From NCBI GenBank assembly GCA_000328365.1, contig KB300511.1, positions 548,044 to 612,043 on the forward strand: DNA of 64,000 bases, in the 5' to 3' direction. The translations under genes and the position numbers were made by a program. Below the pieces are notes generated by a model, which saw only the letters and a program-made list of their open reading frames with translations, ran no database searches and was not told where the DNA came from. The stretch comes from Capitella teleta (lineage: Eukaryota; Annelida; Polychaeta; Capitellidae). Of the stretch, positions 27,901 to 38,537 are shown piece after piece. Within the stretch, counting starts at the first letter, position 1. Every line of letters begins with the position of its first letter.

Positions 27901-29742
27901 GGGAATGAGGGCGTCATCGGCTGGACTGTTTGGATATACATGTATATACAGAGTGGGGCAAAAGTAGTCTACCCGGCCCATGTTAAAAACAAAATTCTAA
28001 AATTGGCTAAAATGTATCAAATATTCCTCAAAATAACTACCTGGTATATGGATTGACTACGTTATTCTGTGCCCATTTATGCAAAGAAATCAAGTTAAAA
28101 GTGAATTTTAAATGAGGCAGAATCATTTAAATGCGAGTGGTGAGTGATCTCGAAGAGAGCAAAATCAAACAAGCCCCTGAACGAGCATTAAAAAATGTAA
28201 TCTTTTGAATGACGCTTCAATACAAACTCTGCTTTGTTTTGATTTTAGGAGATAAACATATAGTGCTACTGTCACAACAATAACACTCTCAAACAAAGCA
28301 ACAGTACGAGAGCGTTGCCTTAATTATGCGTTCAATGGAGCTCATCCATGGTCCGGGGCCCTATTTGCCACCAAAAGTGTAAATATCACGGAATGATGAG
28401 TGCACCCTATTAATTGAGATAAATCGGCATAAATTTTGATGGAATTGGAATAGAAATGATAGGAATAGCAGCCATTTGGTTTCACGCAAGTTGTGTTTTG
28501 TCATTTGCAATATTTACAGGGCAGAGAATGGGACCCCTTTGGACACTGTTACGCGGACGTTCTCCACTCTGCAGTCCGCTAATGCGTTCAAACCATCAGC
28601 ATCCCAATTCGTCAAACCTGGATTTATAGAGTTCGAGGGATCAAGTTCCCTGCCAGCCAACCTGCCATTGGGTCCCCCTACTCACGTACAGCGAGCCAAC
28701 ACGTTCATTGCGTCACATAGGTATGTAGGGCTTTATTCATATTTACTCTTGTATGTTTTTTTGTTTTTTTTTTTTGTGGTAGACATATTGAACCCACAAA
28801 AATTTCAATTTCTCAATTTCTTTCTTATCCTCATGTTTGTTCAGGACGGCCAGAAGCAAGTGAGACATTTGTTTGTTTCGTTATTGTCTGCACATACTGC
28901 ACTGCATATACATGTATATCATTCGTGCATTTCATTGTTCTTGTGTATTTTATGTGTCAATCAACGTAGCTTGTATCCCAATTAAGCTGCATGTTGTTTT
29001 CAGGCTTTTTTGCAAGACAAAATCTAGTGATCCAGGTTTTGAAATTGCAGGAATTCAAAAGCAATTTCTACGCCACTCCTTTTCTGTTGATGCACCGTTT
29101 GTACTTAAACACTGCACAATTTTCATGAATTCTTTTGACTATTTTACAGAATTACTTTTCCCTACCACTTGGAATGCTCCCGAATTACCCTTCAACAATT
29201 GCGTATTTTAAATTCCTCGCTTTCTTTCCAGACCCAACCATAGGCGGCAAAGCATTGAGCGTCGATCAAGTGCGAGCTCATTGATCGCCATACAGAATAC
29301 CAACACATCAGAATGGAAGCCGGACATTCCTTCATCGGTCAAAACAGACAGGGCGTACAGCAAATTCGTCCCGATGCAGTTCAGAACACAGCCGGCCAAC
29401 CTGCCTCGCCAATCGTCGCAGCCGGCCAGCGACCAAAGAAGCCCTCCTCAATTTGAGCCTCTCGGAGTCTTCGCTCGGAGTAGAACGGACATGCGCCCGT
29501 TTTCACCCCTTGACCACCGTGCTCCTCCCCCCTCTCCTCACGTCACTCCATTCCCCCAGAAAAAGTAAGCTTCCAATGTTTCCAATAATCATTGCTTTTC
29601 TATTCGTATTTACAGGCCTCTCAGTGCCAACCATGGAGCAGTGCGTTCTAACATGGCCATTGGTGCGAATTCCTTACAGAGCGTCAATGGTGATCATTTG
29701 GTCCTTTCACCCAGCAGAGATCCGGTGAAAGGCACAAGTTGA
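12924..29742 (+). CDS. Armadillo-repeat plus fibronectin-III protein, about 1218 residues
   Basis: I read 25 exons, all GT/AG and in frame: 12924-13120, 19154-19340, 19394-19524, 19570-19670, 19763-19857, 20964-21160, 21245-21323, 21381-21486, 21699-21782, 21840-21989, 22040-22156, 22282-22361, 22418-22681, 22731-22800, 22853-23005, 23791-23843, 24184-24246, 25377-25461, 26210-26422, 26510-26544, 26777-26887, 27217-27641, 28520-28720, 29232-29564, 29616-29742. Residues 1-364 look like ARM/HEAT helices (VAGNAAYILGTIAE, SNAALVLAR, NAAFAIGRLC, NSCFALSCLA). Residues 365-620 form about three FN3 domains (LKIGWDVPF, YFIYNG, GLQPNTSYEICVAAS, MNVSWKAPV, LKPDTEYTFTV). Residues 620-1218 are low-complexity, rich in Lys/Arg, Ser and Pro, with a seven-proline run in exon 18. 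There is no signal peptide or membrane segment, so a cytosolic scaffold is likely. I do not recognise a named orthologue. AATAAA at 30353 is a plausible poly-A signal. Exons 16-20 are the least certain. Confidence 0.82.
13410..13805 (+). mobile_element. hAT-like non-autonomous element fragment, copy 2
   Basis: It begins at TAGACCACGGAGACGATT, a variant of the TAGACCCCGGAG terminus. Repeated AGCCG/CGGCT words follow, then unique sequence matching the reverse complement of 7015-7400 along nearly all its length. It lies in the first intron of the ARM/FN3 gene. Confidence 0.55.
13985..14775 (-). mobile_element. LINE reverse-transcriptase fragment, inverted relative to 6655-7015
   Basis: The minus strand reads RT motifs including LEKLVHKRLYDYL, TQALVSVVDRISRAFEQGK, LLDFQKTFDTVQHKI and SISSGVPQGSILGPL. 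A short 3' region follows, ending in a pentanucleotide tail (CTATTCTATCC-like, 13990-14035). Several frame changes are present. It lies in intron 1 of the ARM/FN3 gene. Confidence 0.7.
15295..15412 (-). mobile_element. hAT-like terminal fragment, copy 3
   Basis: About 118 bp packed with GCCGAT/CGGCTGG words, ending GGCTCCGGGGTCTA on the plus strand. This is the same terminus as 7383-7396. It is a solo terminal piece of the same family. Confidence 0.5.
15408..15615. repeat. Cryptic satellite of TATGGTATAC-type palindromic words
   Basis: The units TATGGTATAC, GTATACCA and CCATGGTA recur in both orientations in more than a dozen imperfect copies. It abuts the hAT-like terminus at 15412. Similar words occur at 13388-13415 beside copy 2. 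Confidence 0.7.
15616..16635. other. Intron sequence, nothing recognised
   Basis: Part of the long first intron of the ARM/FN3 gene. No exon or repeat family is recognised. Confidence 0.4.
16636..16770 (+). mobile_element. Possible old hAT terminal relic
   Basis: The words GGGTCGGCATCTGGCGGCCC and CCGGATCTGGCCCGCGAG resemble termini of hAT-derived animal repeats (GGGTCGGCAA...GGCCCGC). No second terminus or transposase is seen, so this rests on terminal similarity only. Confidence 0.3.
17655..17775 (+). repeat. Dispersed repeat with GTTAGGCCGAGAACTTTT core, copy 2
   Basis: The block CGTCCTATGTTAGGCCGAGA, then ACTTTTCAAAC, matches 12232-12300 (core TGTTAGGCCGAGAACTTTTT). A shorter version is at 52245-52300 (GCGTTCTAGGTTACG). 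AT-rich flanks with TATATATA follow in the first two copies. The family is unknown. Confidence 0.55.
17776..19153. other. Intron sequence, nothing recognised
   Basis: End of the first intron of the ARM/FN3 gene. It is AT-rich, with scattered short open frames lacking motifs. The acceptor for exon 2 is at 19153. Confidence 0.4.
19977..20710. mobile_element. MITE with about 45-bp terminal inverted repeats
   Basis: The left end GGGCCCAATTTAATGAACGT, then AGTTTAGCTAGGATTAAAGTTAA, pairs with the reverse complement of the right end (GGCCCGATTTCATGAATGTA, then ATTTAGCTTGGATTAACAAAGTTAA). TA flanks both ends (19975-19976 and 20711-20712), consistent with a TA target duplication. There is no coding capacity. 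The element lies wholly inside intron 5 of the ARM/FN3 gene. Superfamily is uncertain. Confidence 0.72.
24766..24832 (+). repeat. tRNA-like SINE head or tRNA pseudogene
   Basis: The sequence has an A-box-like GCCCAGTGTTAGAGC, an anticodon arm GGACTTTCAATCC (loop anticodon TTC) and a B-box-like GGGTTTGATTCCC. The acceptor stem is not intact. It is most likely a tRNA-derived SINE relic in intron 17 of the ARM/FN3 gene. Confidence 0.45.
24886..24959 (+). repeat. 37-bp tandem duplication
   Basis: Two adjacent copies of a 37-bp unit starting GTTTGATTAGATTAAATA and ending CATGGGCAGC, with one difference. Intronic. Confidence 0.9.
27937..28475 (+). mobile_element. Dispersed non-coding element, TACAGAGTGGGGC family, copy A
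   Basis: It starts TACAGAGTGGGGCAAAAGTA, which resembles mariner-type termini. About 500 bp match the reverse complement of 49925-50532 and the forward strand of 50573-50870. Shared blocks include ATAACTACCTGGTAT and CCATGGTCCGGGGCCCT. The right end reads AGAAATGATAGGA and is not an inverted copy of the left. It lies in intron 22 of the ARM/FN3 gene. Confidence 0.6.
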
Positions 29743-31019
29743 TGTTGATCTCCTCTTCCTGCTCAGCGTTTACCGTCTTCAGTATTCCCACATTATCCTG
29801 CTCTTAACAATTGCATTCAGCTGATTCACATTGCTTTATTTATTTCAGTATTATGAGCTTGTGCCAAACTTCTGGTCAGCTGAGATTGAAGATTTGTTCT
29901 GTTAATCTTCTTTTTTCTCATATTCATCAGAGAGGAATATTCTCACAATGTTCTGTCGAAATTTGATCACTGCAACCTGCTGACAGTGCAAAATATGTGC
30001 AGATATATTTGGCACATCTTCGGCTCTGGTTGGCTTTGAACCTCCATTGGCCAGCGCCAAGCCCTTTCACTGCGAGTGCTCTTAAACAGTCGGCTTCCTT
30101 TCACAAAAGCAGCCGTATAATTTATTATAAACTTGTGTATTCTTCTCCTCAGGAATCGCCTTGTATCTCTCGCGAGATCTCGTTCACAAATTATAAAACT
30201 TAGATATCTTGTATTTTGTGTACGCTTAAATACACATTCAGTTGTAATATGTATATTTTCAATCATTTAATTAATTGCTGAACTTGATAATCTCAGGATC
30301 TTGTGTGATTTGTCTTCCTCGCTGTATGTATTCGATTTATATGAAATGCCTTGAATAAAGTTCAAAGATTGTGGCTTTTAATTGCTTTGTTCCATTTTGA
30401 CATAATAATGTGTGATAATAATGACTATTGATTCTCATCCTTGATTTCAGTAGGAAGTAAAATGTACAATATAATTTATCGATGTCTGAATCGGCAAAAG
30501 CATCTGTATTTAGCCTCATATACTTATCATTTTCAAGGCATATGTTGTTCATATCAAATCGATAATTTAAATTAACACAATGTTATTCCTTTTATGAATG
30601 CAATTAACCTCCTCCAAATGAAACGTCCTTCACCCTGCCATGGTCACTGTATTGTGGATTGCACTTTATAACCTTTGGTGTGCGTTGACCTTTCCATCTT
30701 CGGTAGCCTACTTGTGAGAGGGGAAGGCTTGTTATAAAGACATTCGGGAGGTTACATAATTATGCAGTTGTAACTTCTTTACTCTTCGGATTAACGAGAG
30801 GATTAACGAACATGTGCAAGCTTACTCCTGTAATCAAAAATGACGTCAATCACTTAATGAGGGGCTGTGAACATGATAACACCCGTTGCCGTTATGCAGA
30901 AATAACATGTCACCGTTTCTGGCATAAATATTATGGGTTTTTTTTATTTTTTTATTTTTTTGTTATTTTTCTTATTTTAAAATTCTAGATATCTATCGTT
31001 CGTGTTTTTTGTTGTTGGG

Positions 31020-31054
<35 letters not shown>

Positions 31055-31533
31055 CGTGTTTTACTTCCCTGGTCCCGAATTACATTGTGTACTACCGGGT
31101 ATGTTCAAAATGCAATGCCCACATTGACTCACAATGCCGATATGCAGTATTAAACAGAGGTTTCGCACCGAGGTCATGCACATCCCTATGCATGAATTGT
31201 CCCCATCCGGGATCCCTAGCATTTCCGCAAAACAATCATAGTAAACTTATACGTACCCGGTAGGAGCTTAAACGCTCGAAATTTCTCTCGTTCTTTATAA
31301 ATTATTACAACGCGGTACTTCTCCTTTGAAGTTAGTCCGAAGTCCTTTTATTGATTCGTTTCTCATTCGGTTGTCATATTCCGTAACGTTATCCACCAAT
31401 TACTGAAAGGCCTACGGATAGACCTTACGGTAATTAATGCTATGTACATGAATATATTATATCATAGTCCCATTAGTGTGTTTATTCGCATTTTCATGCC
31501 ATACATACGAGAACAGAAATAAAAAATCGATTA
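29743..31533. other. 3' UTR of ARM/FN3 gene and intergenic sequence
   Basis: AATAAA at 30353 probably ends the ARM/FN3 transcript. Beyond it the sequence is AT-rich with a poly-T tract of about 33 nt (31022-31054). No gene is recognised. Confidence 0.4.
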
Positions 31534-31971
31534 AAGAGGACCTCTGATTGTTTTGAACTAGAAACGGATGATAGAGCTAGGATGCATCCCAAAAGACAAA
31601 TACGCCCTTTGATTGACAAATATTTAGACAATACGCTTGCTGTGGGCTAATTCCTAGAAACATCGATTTTGAGAGGTTTAAAATCTCGCTTTCTGCTCGC
31701 GTTCGATTTCTTACCGTCGTGACGGCATAAAAGTAATTCTCCTATTGTTAACAATTGGAGCCGTCGAGTGAGCAGATCTTTCAGCAGTTCTCATAAAAGA
31801 AATCTCGCACTCATCTCGTTTCAAGCCATTCTGTCTGAGAAAGAAATTCGTATTTTAATTTTTCTTGAATATCATTCATAGTTGACCAAATACTTCAAAA
31901 TGGTCTCTCGTCACTCACAAAAGCCTAGAGAATCGATCTAAAAAGGTTCCGAAATGAACAGAGGTCCTCTT
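31534..31971. mobile_element. 438-bp MITE with TA target duplication
   Basis: Left terminus AAGAGGACCTCTG (31534-31546) is the exact reverse complement of the right terminus CAGAGGTCCTCTT (31959-31971). TA dinucleotides flank both ends (31532-31533, 31972-31973). There is no coding frame. Tc1/mariner-type mobilisation is the simplest reading. Confidence 0.75.
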
Positions 31972-32249
31972 TATTTCACACACTTCTGGACGAAGAAATT
32001 CATTTTGGCACCCTCGGCTTGTGCCAGGTGAGGGGGAGGGGTCGGCAGGATAGTTTATACAATTTATGCAGGGTGATGGTTTAAGTGACTCTGAACGATT
32101 TGAACTTCATGAGGTCACCTGAGATGTGACGGCTCCCCTTTTCTGGGATACTGACTGCTATCTGACATACAGTATATTGGAACATTCCTATTATACTCTG
32201 GTAAACATTTGGAAAGCATTTGTAGAGAGGGCACCTCGATGCATTATCG

Positions 32250-33110
32250 ATAATAATGGCGTGAATTCAGATCACGTGGTCTCGCACGTGCACCACTCTC
32301 TGTCCGGAAATTACGAGATGGCGACTCAAAGATTTCTTTGTTTGTGATCTCGATTCTTCGTTGACATTCTTTGTCATTTTGTCGGTTATGGCAAGAACCG
32401 ACGTCGTTCATAATATGGACCAGCTGGCGTTCGTAATGAACTCATATAGATGCAAAGCATGGCGCAACACGATCAAGCCTCATTCGGATCTCACAATGGC
32501 GCGAAAACACAGCGCAATTTATTCCGGTTAAAGAAAAACCGCATTAATTAGTCCACAAACACACGCAATGTCTGGTTAATTGTGAAGGAAGTGATCGTCG
32601 CATCGTGAGCGGCTAAAGTCAGCGTCCGCCATTTTTATGATCGAGACAGCGAGTGTCGTCTGCGCGGAGAGAAGTCGCAGCCATTTTGCCGCTCGCGCTT
32701 CATTGGCGAACTAGAGGGAGAGATATCTGGCGGACTCTGGACTCTTGAGTGCGGGAATCACTGGGAGACTTGGAAACAGAGGATTTATCCTGGTAGTTAC
32801 GGATAATATATTTTGCAAGTGAGCGCGAGGAATTGTTTGAGTGGAATTTTTGTGGAATCGCTAAAAAGTGAGACGCCCACGTAGGCCACACGTACGGGAC
32901 AGGATCGTGGTTTTACTTGTTTCGGGAGGGAAGTCCTCATACACAGAAGTCATACTGAATTGATATTAGAGAGAAACACGAGTAGGATTTTAACCAAAAT
33001 TCAAGGTGAGGAGTGATTTTTTGTTATAATGACAAATTACGGAGTATTTCAGCCGCCGTTCAGCGGGCAACGCCCACCGCTCTAACCTCATAATTATCCG
33101 CCATTTTTTC
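32250..33110 (+). promoter_or_regulatory. GC-richer promoter island with YY1-like motifs
   Basis: The motif ATGGCG or its complement CGCCAT occurs repeatedly (about 32260, 32496, 32627, 33100), with a related GCCATTTTGCC near 32680, among CpG-richer sequence. An apparent untranslated exon ends TTCAAG at 33005 before GTGAGG, a strong splice donor. The next plausible acceptor in phase with a gene is at 38537, just before the aerolysin-like ATG. Promoter and exon are inferred; no TATA box is seen. Confidence 0.4.
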
Positions 33111-33413
33111 GCAATATTTCCGGATGAAATTAGATTCAAAGTCAAGTTATATCCACAACGTCTTATTTACACACATATCTATAAACCATATTTACAATAT
33201 TAATGTTAATGTGAAGGTTAATTTAACCAAAGACTTTGTCTGTAGACTTGGCATAATTTATGCAGGAATTTCTCCAAACATGGCAGCCATATTTGGATCC
33301 TTGGATCAAGAGACGCTGCCTCTAAAATAAAGACCATCCTTTATATGAACGTCCGAAAAAACTAATAGCAAATAATTGCCTCTTTAGTGTAAATTATTAA
33401 TTTTGGTATTTCC

Positions 33414-33447
<34 letters not shown>

Positions 33448-36400
33448 TAGGTCTTGTTCACTAAACAGTAAACATGCATCTGGATAACTGGATAATAGAG
33501 ATGACGTAATTATTTAGACCCCTGTTCTCCGCGTTCTCTCTCCACTTCCGTGTGTTATTATTAAACACGAATAATCAGATATAATAATAATTAATTAACA
33601 AATTTACGAACCATGACCTGCATGAGCACGTGCGGATCAAACAAAATTAAAAGATTAAAAGTCTCAAAGTTAACGAGCCGCAATATATCCATCCCATGAT
33701 CCCACTTTCAAGTCCGTTCTCAATTGATCACTGCCACATGCCGCAATTTACCTTATCAATTTACAACCTAATTGCCGCAATTTACCTAACAATTTACCTT
33801 ATCTATACTGCTCACTAACGTTGTAGGGAAAATTGTTGATCCAACTCTTGAAACACATGGCTGCGAGCCATGCAGGGTCCAAACCACATGCAACGCGCAT
33901 TATGCTTGGATGCCAAAACAACCGGCGCTGTAGCCACCGCCATCATTATGCACGATGTGGTATCCCTTAATTATACCGTCATATATGATCAATTATATGC
34001 TCAACGAGCTCGTTGTCCGAACGTGGTCGTGAAATCCATGAATTGGTCATAATCGTATCGAATGAATTATTCATTCGTGCTGGTTCTCTGATGACATGGA
34101 CGCAACCGAATGCGTGCATCTGCAATTCATTTCATGCTTTTAAGCGAGTGGACGACTTTGTTATAAATACATGCATAACTAATCCAATCTGATGTAGGCT
34201 GGTGATAATTATTTTATCTGTGCGGGTGATATCAGTATTATGCAATTGATAATTTTGTACAATGAATTATAAATATATGTTGGTTAGGTTCCCAGCGCAC
34301 TGCAAACAAAGTAAATTAGTCAGTGCTGGCCTGTAGGGTGGAGGGGGGGGGGGGCTTCGCTTTGTTGTACGCCGAAGCAGGGCTTTGATCAGATCCATCT
34401 GTGGATTCCTTCGCAATAATTGGAAATGGAACCAGACACCTTGATGTGTACACACCTGGCGCCTGTTGTTATTAGCAATGAGTCTACATATTCAACATAT
34501 TGCAGGAACATATTCGCACCACAGCTTCTTATGTGATGCAGAGATGCTCTGCATATAATCATCATAAATTATGATAATGAATATATGTTTTACGGAAGCA
34601 GCAGAGTGGAACGCTGGGGTTCAGTGAGGTGCAAACTTGATACTTTACATCGTCTGCTACACATGCATTGTCTCACGGTGTGTTATTCAGATATACTATC
34701 TCTTTCTCTGCAGAACTCTGAACCATGGGAAAATATTTCATGAAACCCGGTTTAAGCTACCGTCTTGGATGTTTAATTTACCACATCATTATTAATGATA
34801 ATATAATGTGTAAGCGTATACCGACATATAGCAAGGAATTAAACAGGATTGGATAGGCTTGTAATATTGGCCTAGATTACATTTCGACTGACTCATAATG
34901 TACAAATATTGGACGCTTGACCTGCGTGAATAGACCACCTGGACAGACCGAGTGCCTCGCCATCTTCAATGACGTCACGGTTCGGCTCCTTCCGCCTGGA
35001 TGACACGTCGCTGAAGATAGCGTGAAATTCTTTGGTCTTTTGTTGAATTAAATCACAGTCTCTGCTGGACAATGGATGGCTTTTCACGTGTAGTTAATGA
35101 CTCTTTGAGTTTAAGGGGCACTGATGGATTCACACGCCCATCGCTGCTGCTCAGCGTGAAGGCCCAGGGTCCGCGCTTTTCTCGTGATAATCTGACTCAT
35201 TGTAAATCACCTTGATGAGGTGGTGACAGCTCCTGATAGACTTAGCCTTTAAATATACATGTACCAGTTGTATGTGTTTGACTTCCCGTATCATGGGGTA
35301 TGGCTCTATGCATTACATTATATTGCCCCAATGAAATTAGAGCATATTCACAACGCGAATAACAGCCAGTTACGTGTATATACATGTATATTATATCAGC
35401 AGGAGTCTTGAATAAAAACTTATAAAGTGATACCGGGGTACGTATGTCTTATTCTAGACTTATGGTTTAGAGTTTAATTCATGAACAACAAACTCGAGTG
35501 TATCCCTGGGAACAAACAAAGTAAAGTGCAACAGAAATATTGCAAGTTAGCTTTAATGCTGGCTGCAAATATCATAGACCTAGTACAGTTAGACCACGCA
35601 TGACACTCGAAACCCCGGCACGCAATCAAGCGTATCGGTAAAGCGGCGGAAAAGTTGTGCAGAAGCATTTCGTTCCGCCGTTGAAGTAGGGCTTGACTTA
35701 ATGTTCTTTCATATACAAGTAGAGTTTTTGCTGCAAATACTTCCTGCCAAATACTTTGCATTATGATTTGATCCTGAAGTTTTGAAAGCATGTTAATTAC
35801 AATGCATGTGGTTACAAATGAATTTCCAATGCAGAAGAAAAGTACAATATAGACGAAAGAGGTCAAGATAAAGGTTATTTAGCTTTATTTGAATACTTAA
35901 ATGACATGAACTATTGATTAGAAATACCTATGAATTTTGCAAGTTATATTCACTCAGTCACAAATCAAGTTATCAGTATTTTGACGGTAATATTGAGTCA
36001 CTAAATAGTGTGGTGTGATGAATAAAAAAATGCGTGGTTAAAAGATGGAAGGAAATTGGCATATGCTTCTCCCCAGGGCATTTTACGTACTGTAGCGTAA
36101 CTTTTCTTTGATAACTCTTCGCAGGGCAATAGACAGCCTTTGGATTTCAAAGCTATGTCGTTTTCATTAATCAGCTTTCAACGCAGATTCACTGGCGCCG
36201 CTAGAAGAATACATGTATAACATTTTCTTTTTATAACAAAGCTCAGTGTCTCGGAAGTTGGTGCTTCATCTATTTATTTAATTATACAGTGCAAAATTAG
36301 CAATGCCGATCAAAGTAAGTTTGTACGAGGCTTTCCTCCAACGAACCGATTCAATGGAATAGTCATATGAGCGACCAATTAAACGGTAGAGTAATTTATA

Positions 36401-38537
36401 TGTTAATGACTGGATTACGTCGTTACAAGACGGTATTTTCAATGCTTTAACATCGTTGAGTCAGAGCAAGATTATTTAGAATCCAAATCTAACTGAAACA
36501 GGGGGATTAACAAAAATAGGTTCTGTTTCCTGCCAATTGCGTTGGTGTTGTTAAGCATACTCTCATGATATTTGTTGAGTCGTTTGATAAAGTTCTTCTG
36601 CTTTGTGTAATGACTTGCACACAATAACACCTAATATTATTACTAAGTTATTGATCTAGTAACCACGAATGAGCCAGTGCGCCATGCTCGTCGTCTGAAT
36701 GCATAGCCTCAGCATACGGACATGTGCACATCATATAATAACACGATGCTTCAGTCATAGTATTACTTGGCTAATCAGTGTGAAACAAATGATTAAACCG
36801 ACAAGAAATCAGCAACGATATTCAAAGATTAAATTCCACAACTTTAAAGTTGCCATGAACTCTCATGATCTGTTTGAATATAAAAATAACGCCTATTGAA
36901 ACGATTTGTAACGCATGAACTGTTCAACAAGTCTTCAGAAACTGCCCGAAAACAACATTTCCATAAATGGCCGAGATTATTAAAAACTATTTCGATGCAT
37001 AGTTGCTGGATATATGAATATCTCTTTAATTTCATGAGATTTTAGTGTGAGCGTTGAGTGAATAACTCGCGATATTTCGCGATATCTCGCGATATTTCGT
37101 CATTATTTCTTTGACTCAACAATCTAACCCAGCTGGATAACATGTGAAACTCCCTGTTGCAAGTAACTCAACAATCTAACGCATCCGGATGACTTAATCC
37201 ATCCGCGAGGCCAAAATTACTATTGAATGCTTTATCTATATCTTATCATATCTCTGGCAAATATACTCAGTGAAGGGTGTGTTTTGAAGCCGATATCTGC
37301 ATATGCTGTTATGCATGCAGCATACTAGTATGTACTCTGTTCGTGGGAAAAGATTTCAAGCAAGTGTCACATAAATTCCAATACCTTCTCATGTATGACG
37401 ATGGGGAGAATATTCCCATGATTTGCATAATTTATTCGTGGTATTGCCTGAAGCTCTAAATGCATATTAATGATGATGGATTCACGCTTGGGATGGTAGT
37501 TAGCATATGCCATCGACGAAGCGCCGAGTTCAGCAGTGATTAATCTAAAACCCGGATCGGTTGTTGTGGCCCATCGCAAAATTGCAGGCTACAGCAATAC
37601 AGCATGGATGCTGTTATGTTGGCGGTTTATTTGCGTGAAAATTGTAAGCCATGTAAGCTAACCCGGGCATCTAAAATTCCGGCTCAGTTTGGGCCTGATA
37701 CGGTAGGGCAGACACACGGCCGACCGGGACCTGTCATAGTATAGGTCTAGTACTATAGTAGCACTATATTATGGCATATTTATGCGGCATTTGATAGGCC
37801 TAGTAAGCTCGCGCTTAGAAGTAATTCAAGGTTTACCGTTTAAAGGTTTACGTGTGTTGAGCAGACTCGATAATACTGGCCACTTTATTTTTCCGTCAAC
37901 ATGTTATATCACGAATAGACGAAATCGACAAATAATAAACTGACACGTCGTCTCACAAGCACGTTTGTGGGTTCAACACAATGTTATACAATGATCGCAA
38001 CCAAAATACGACATTGCGTAACCGTCTGCGCCTGGCGCTCTCTCGTGCGGCAGAAAAATTGACCGACGTGACCGTGAGTTGCGTCATGCAAAACAGAAAT
38101 TACTCAAATCGACGAATAAGACAGTATTTGTCATAGCACATGTAATAGCGGGTATGATAATCATAATACTAGTACATACTAAAGATCCTATAACAATCAT
38201 TAATGGGTCTCTAGTATATAGTATATACCAAGTGCCCTTCGTTGACGAAAAAGCGCACTGACAACGTTATGATTGTGATCCGTTGATCATAACGTCATAA
38301 TGGTTCAATCGAAAGTTCATAACGTCGCGCAGTCTTTCAGGGAGACTGGGGCATCACATAATGGTATATCCACCAATAAGGTTCACGGGGATGGATATTA
38401 AACGTTGAAATTCCATGTGGAGCCTGTGTTTATAAGAATATTACAGAGATTTTCCAGTCTTTTAATACATAAAACGATTTTTTTTCAAAGTTCGACACCC
38501 AATCCTGTTTTACAAATATAATTGCATCTCATTGCAG
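33006..38537 (+). other. Probable 5.5-kb 5' UTR intron of the aerolysin-like gene
   Basis: It opens with GTGAGG at 33006 and closes at TCATTGCAG (38537). It holds a poly-A tract (33420-33446), a G run near 34341, and a dispersed repeat at 37852-37980. Several open frames exist, the longest 130 codons on the minus strand at 35474-35866, without recognisable motifs. Intron status is an inference from the two splice-like ends. Confidence 0.35.
37852..37980 (+). repeat. Dispersed repeat, left copy of an inverted pair
   Basis: About 125 bp including CTCGATAATACTGGCCACTT, GTCAACATGTTATATC and AAGCACGTTTGTGGGTTC. They match the reverse complement of 42369-42496 at about 90% by eye. The pair flanks the aerolysin-like and CS-domain genes. 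Confidence 0.8.

Noticed and set aside
34893-35087. 64-codon minus-strand frame with protein-like composition
   Set aside because: No flanking splice sites in phase and no family recognised.
35474-35866. 130-codon minus-strand frame with a hydrophobic start
   Set aside because: No motif, no splice-supported partner, and it lies in a probable intron of another gene. It could be chance; kept only as a note.
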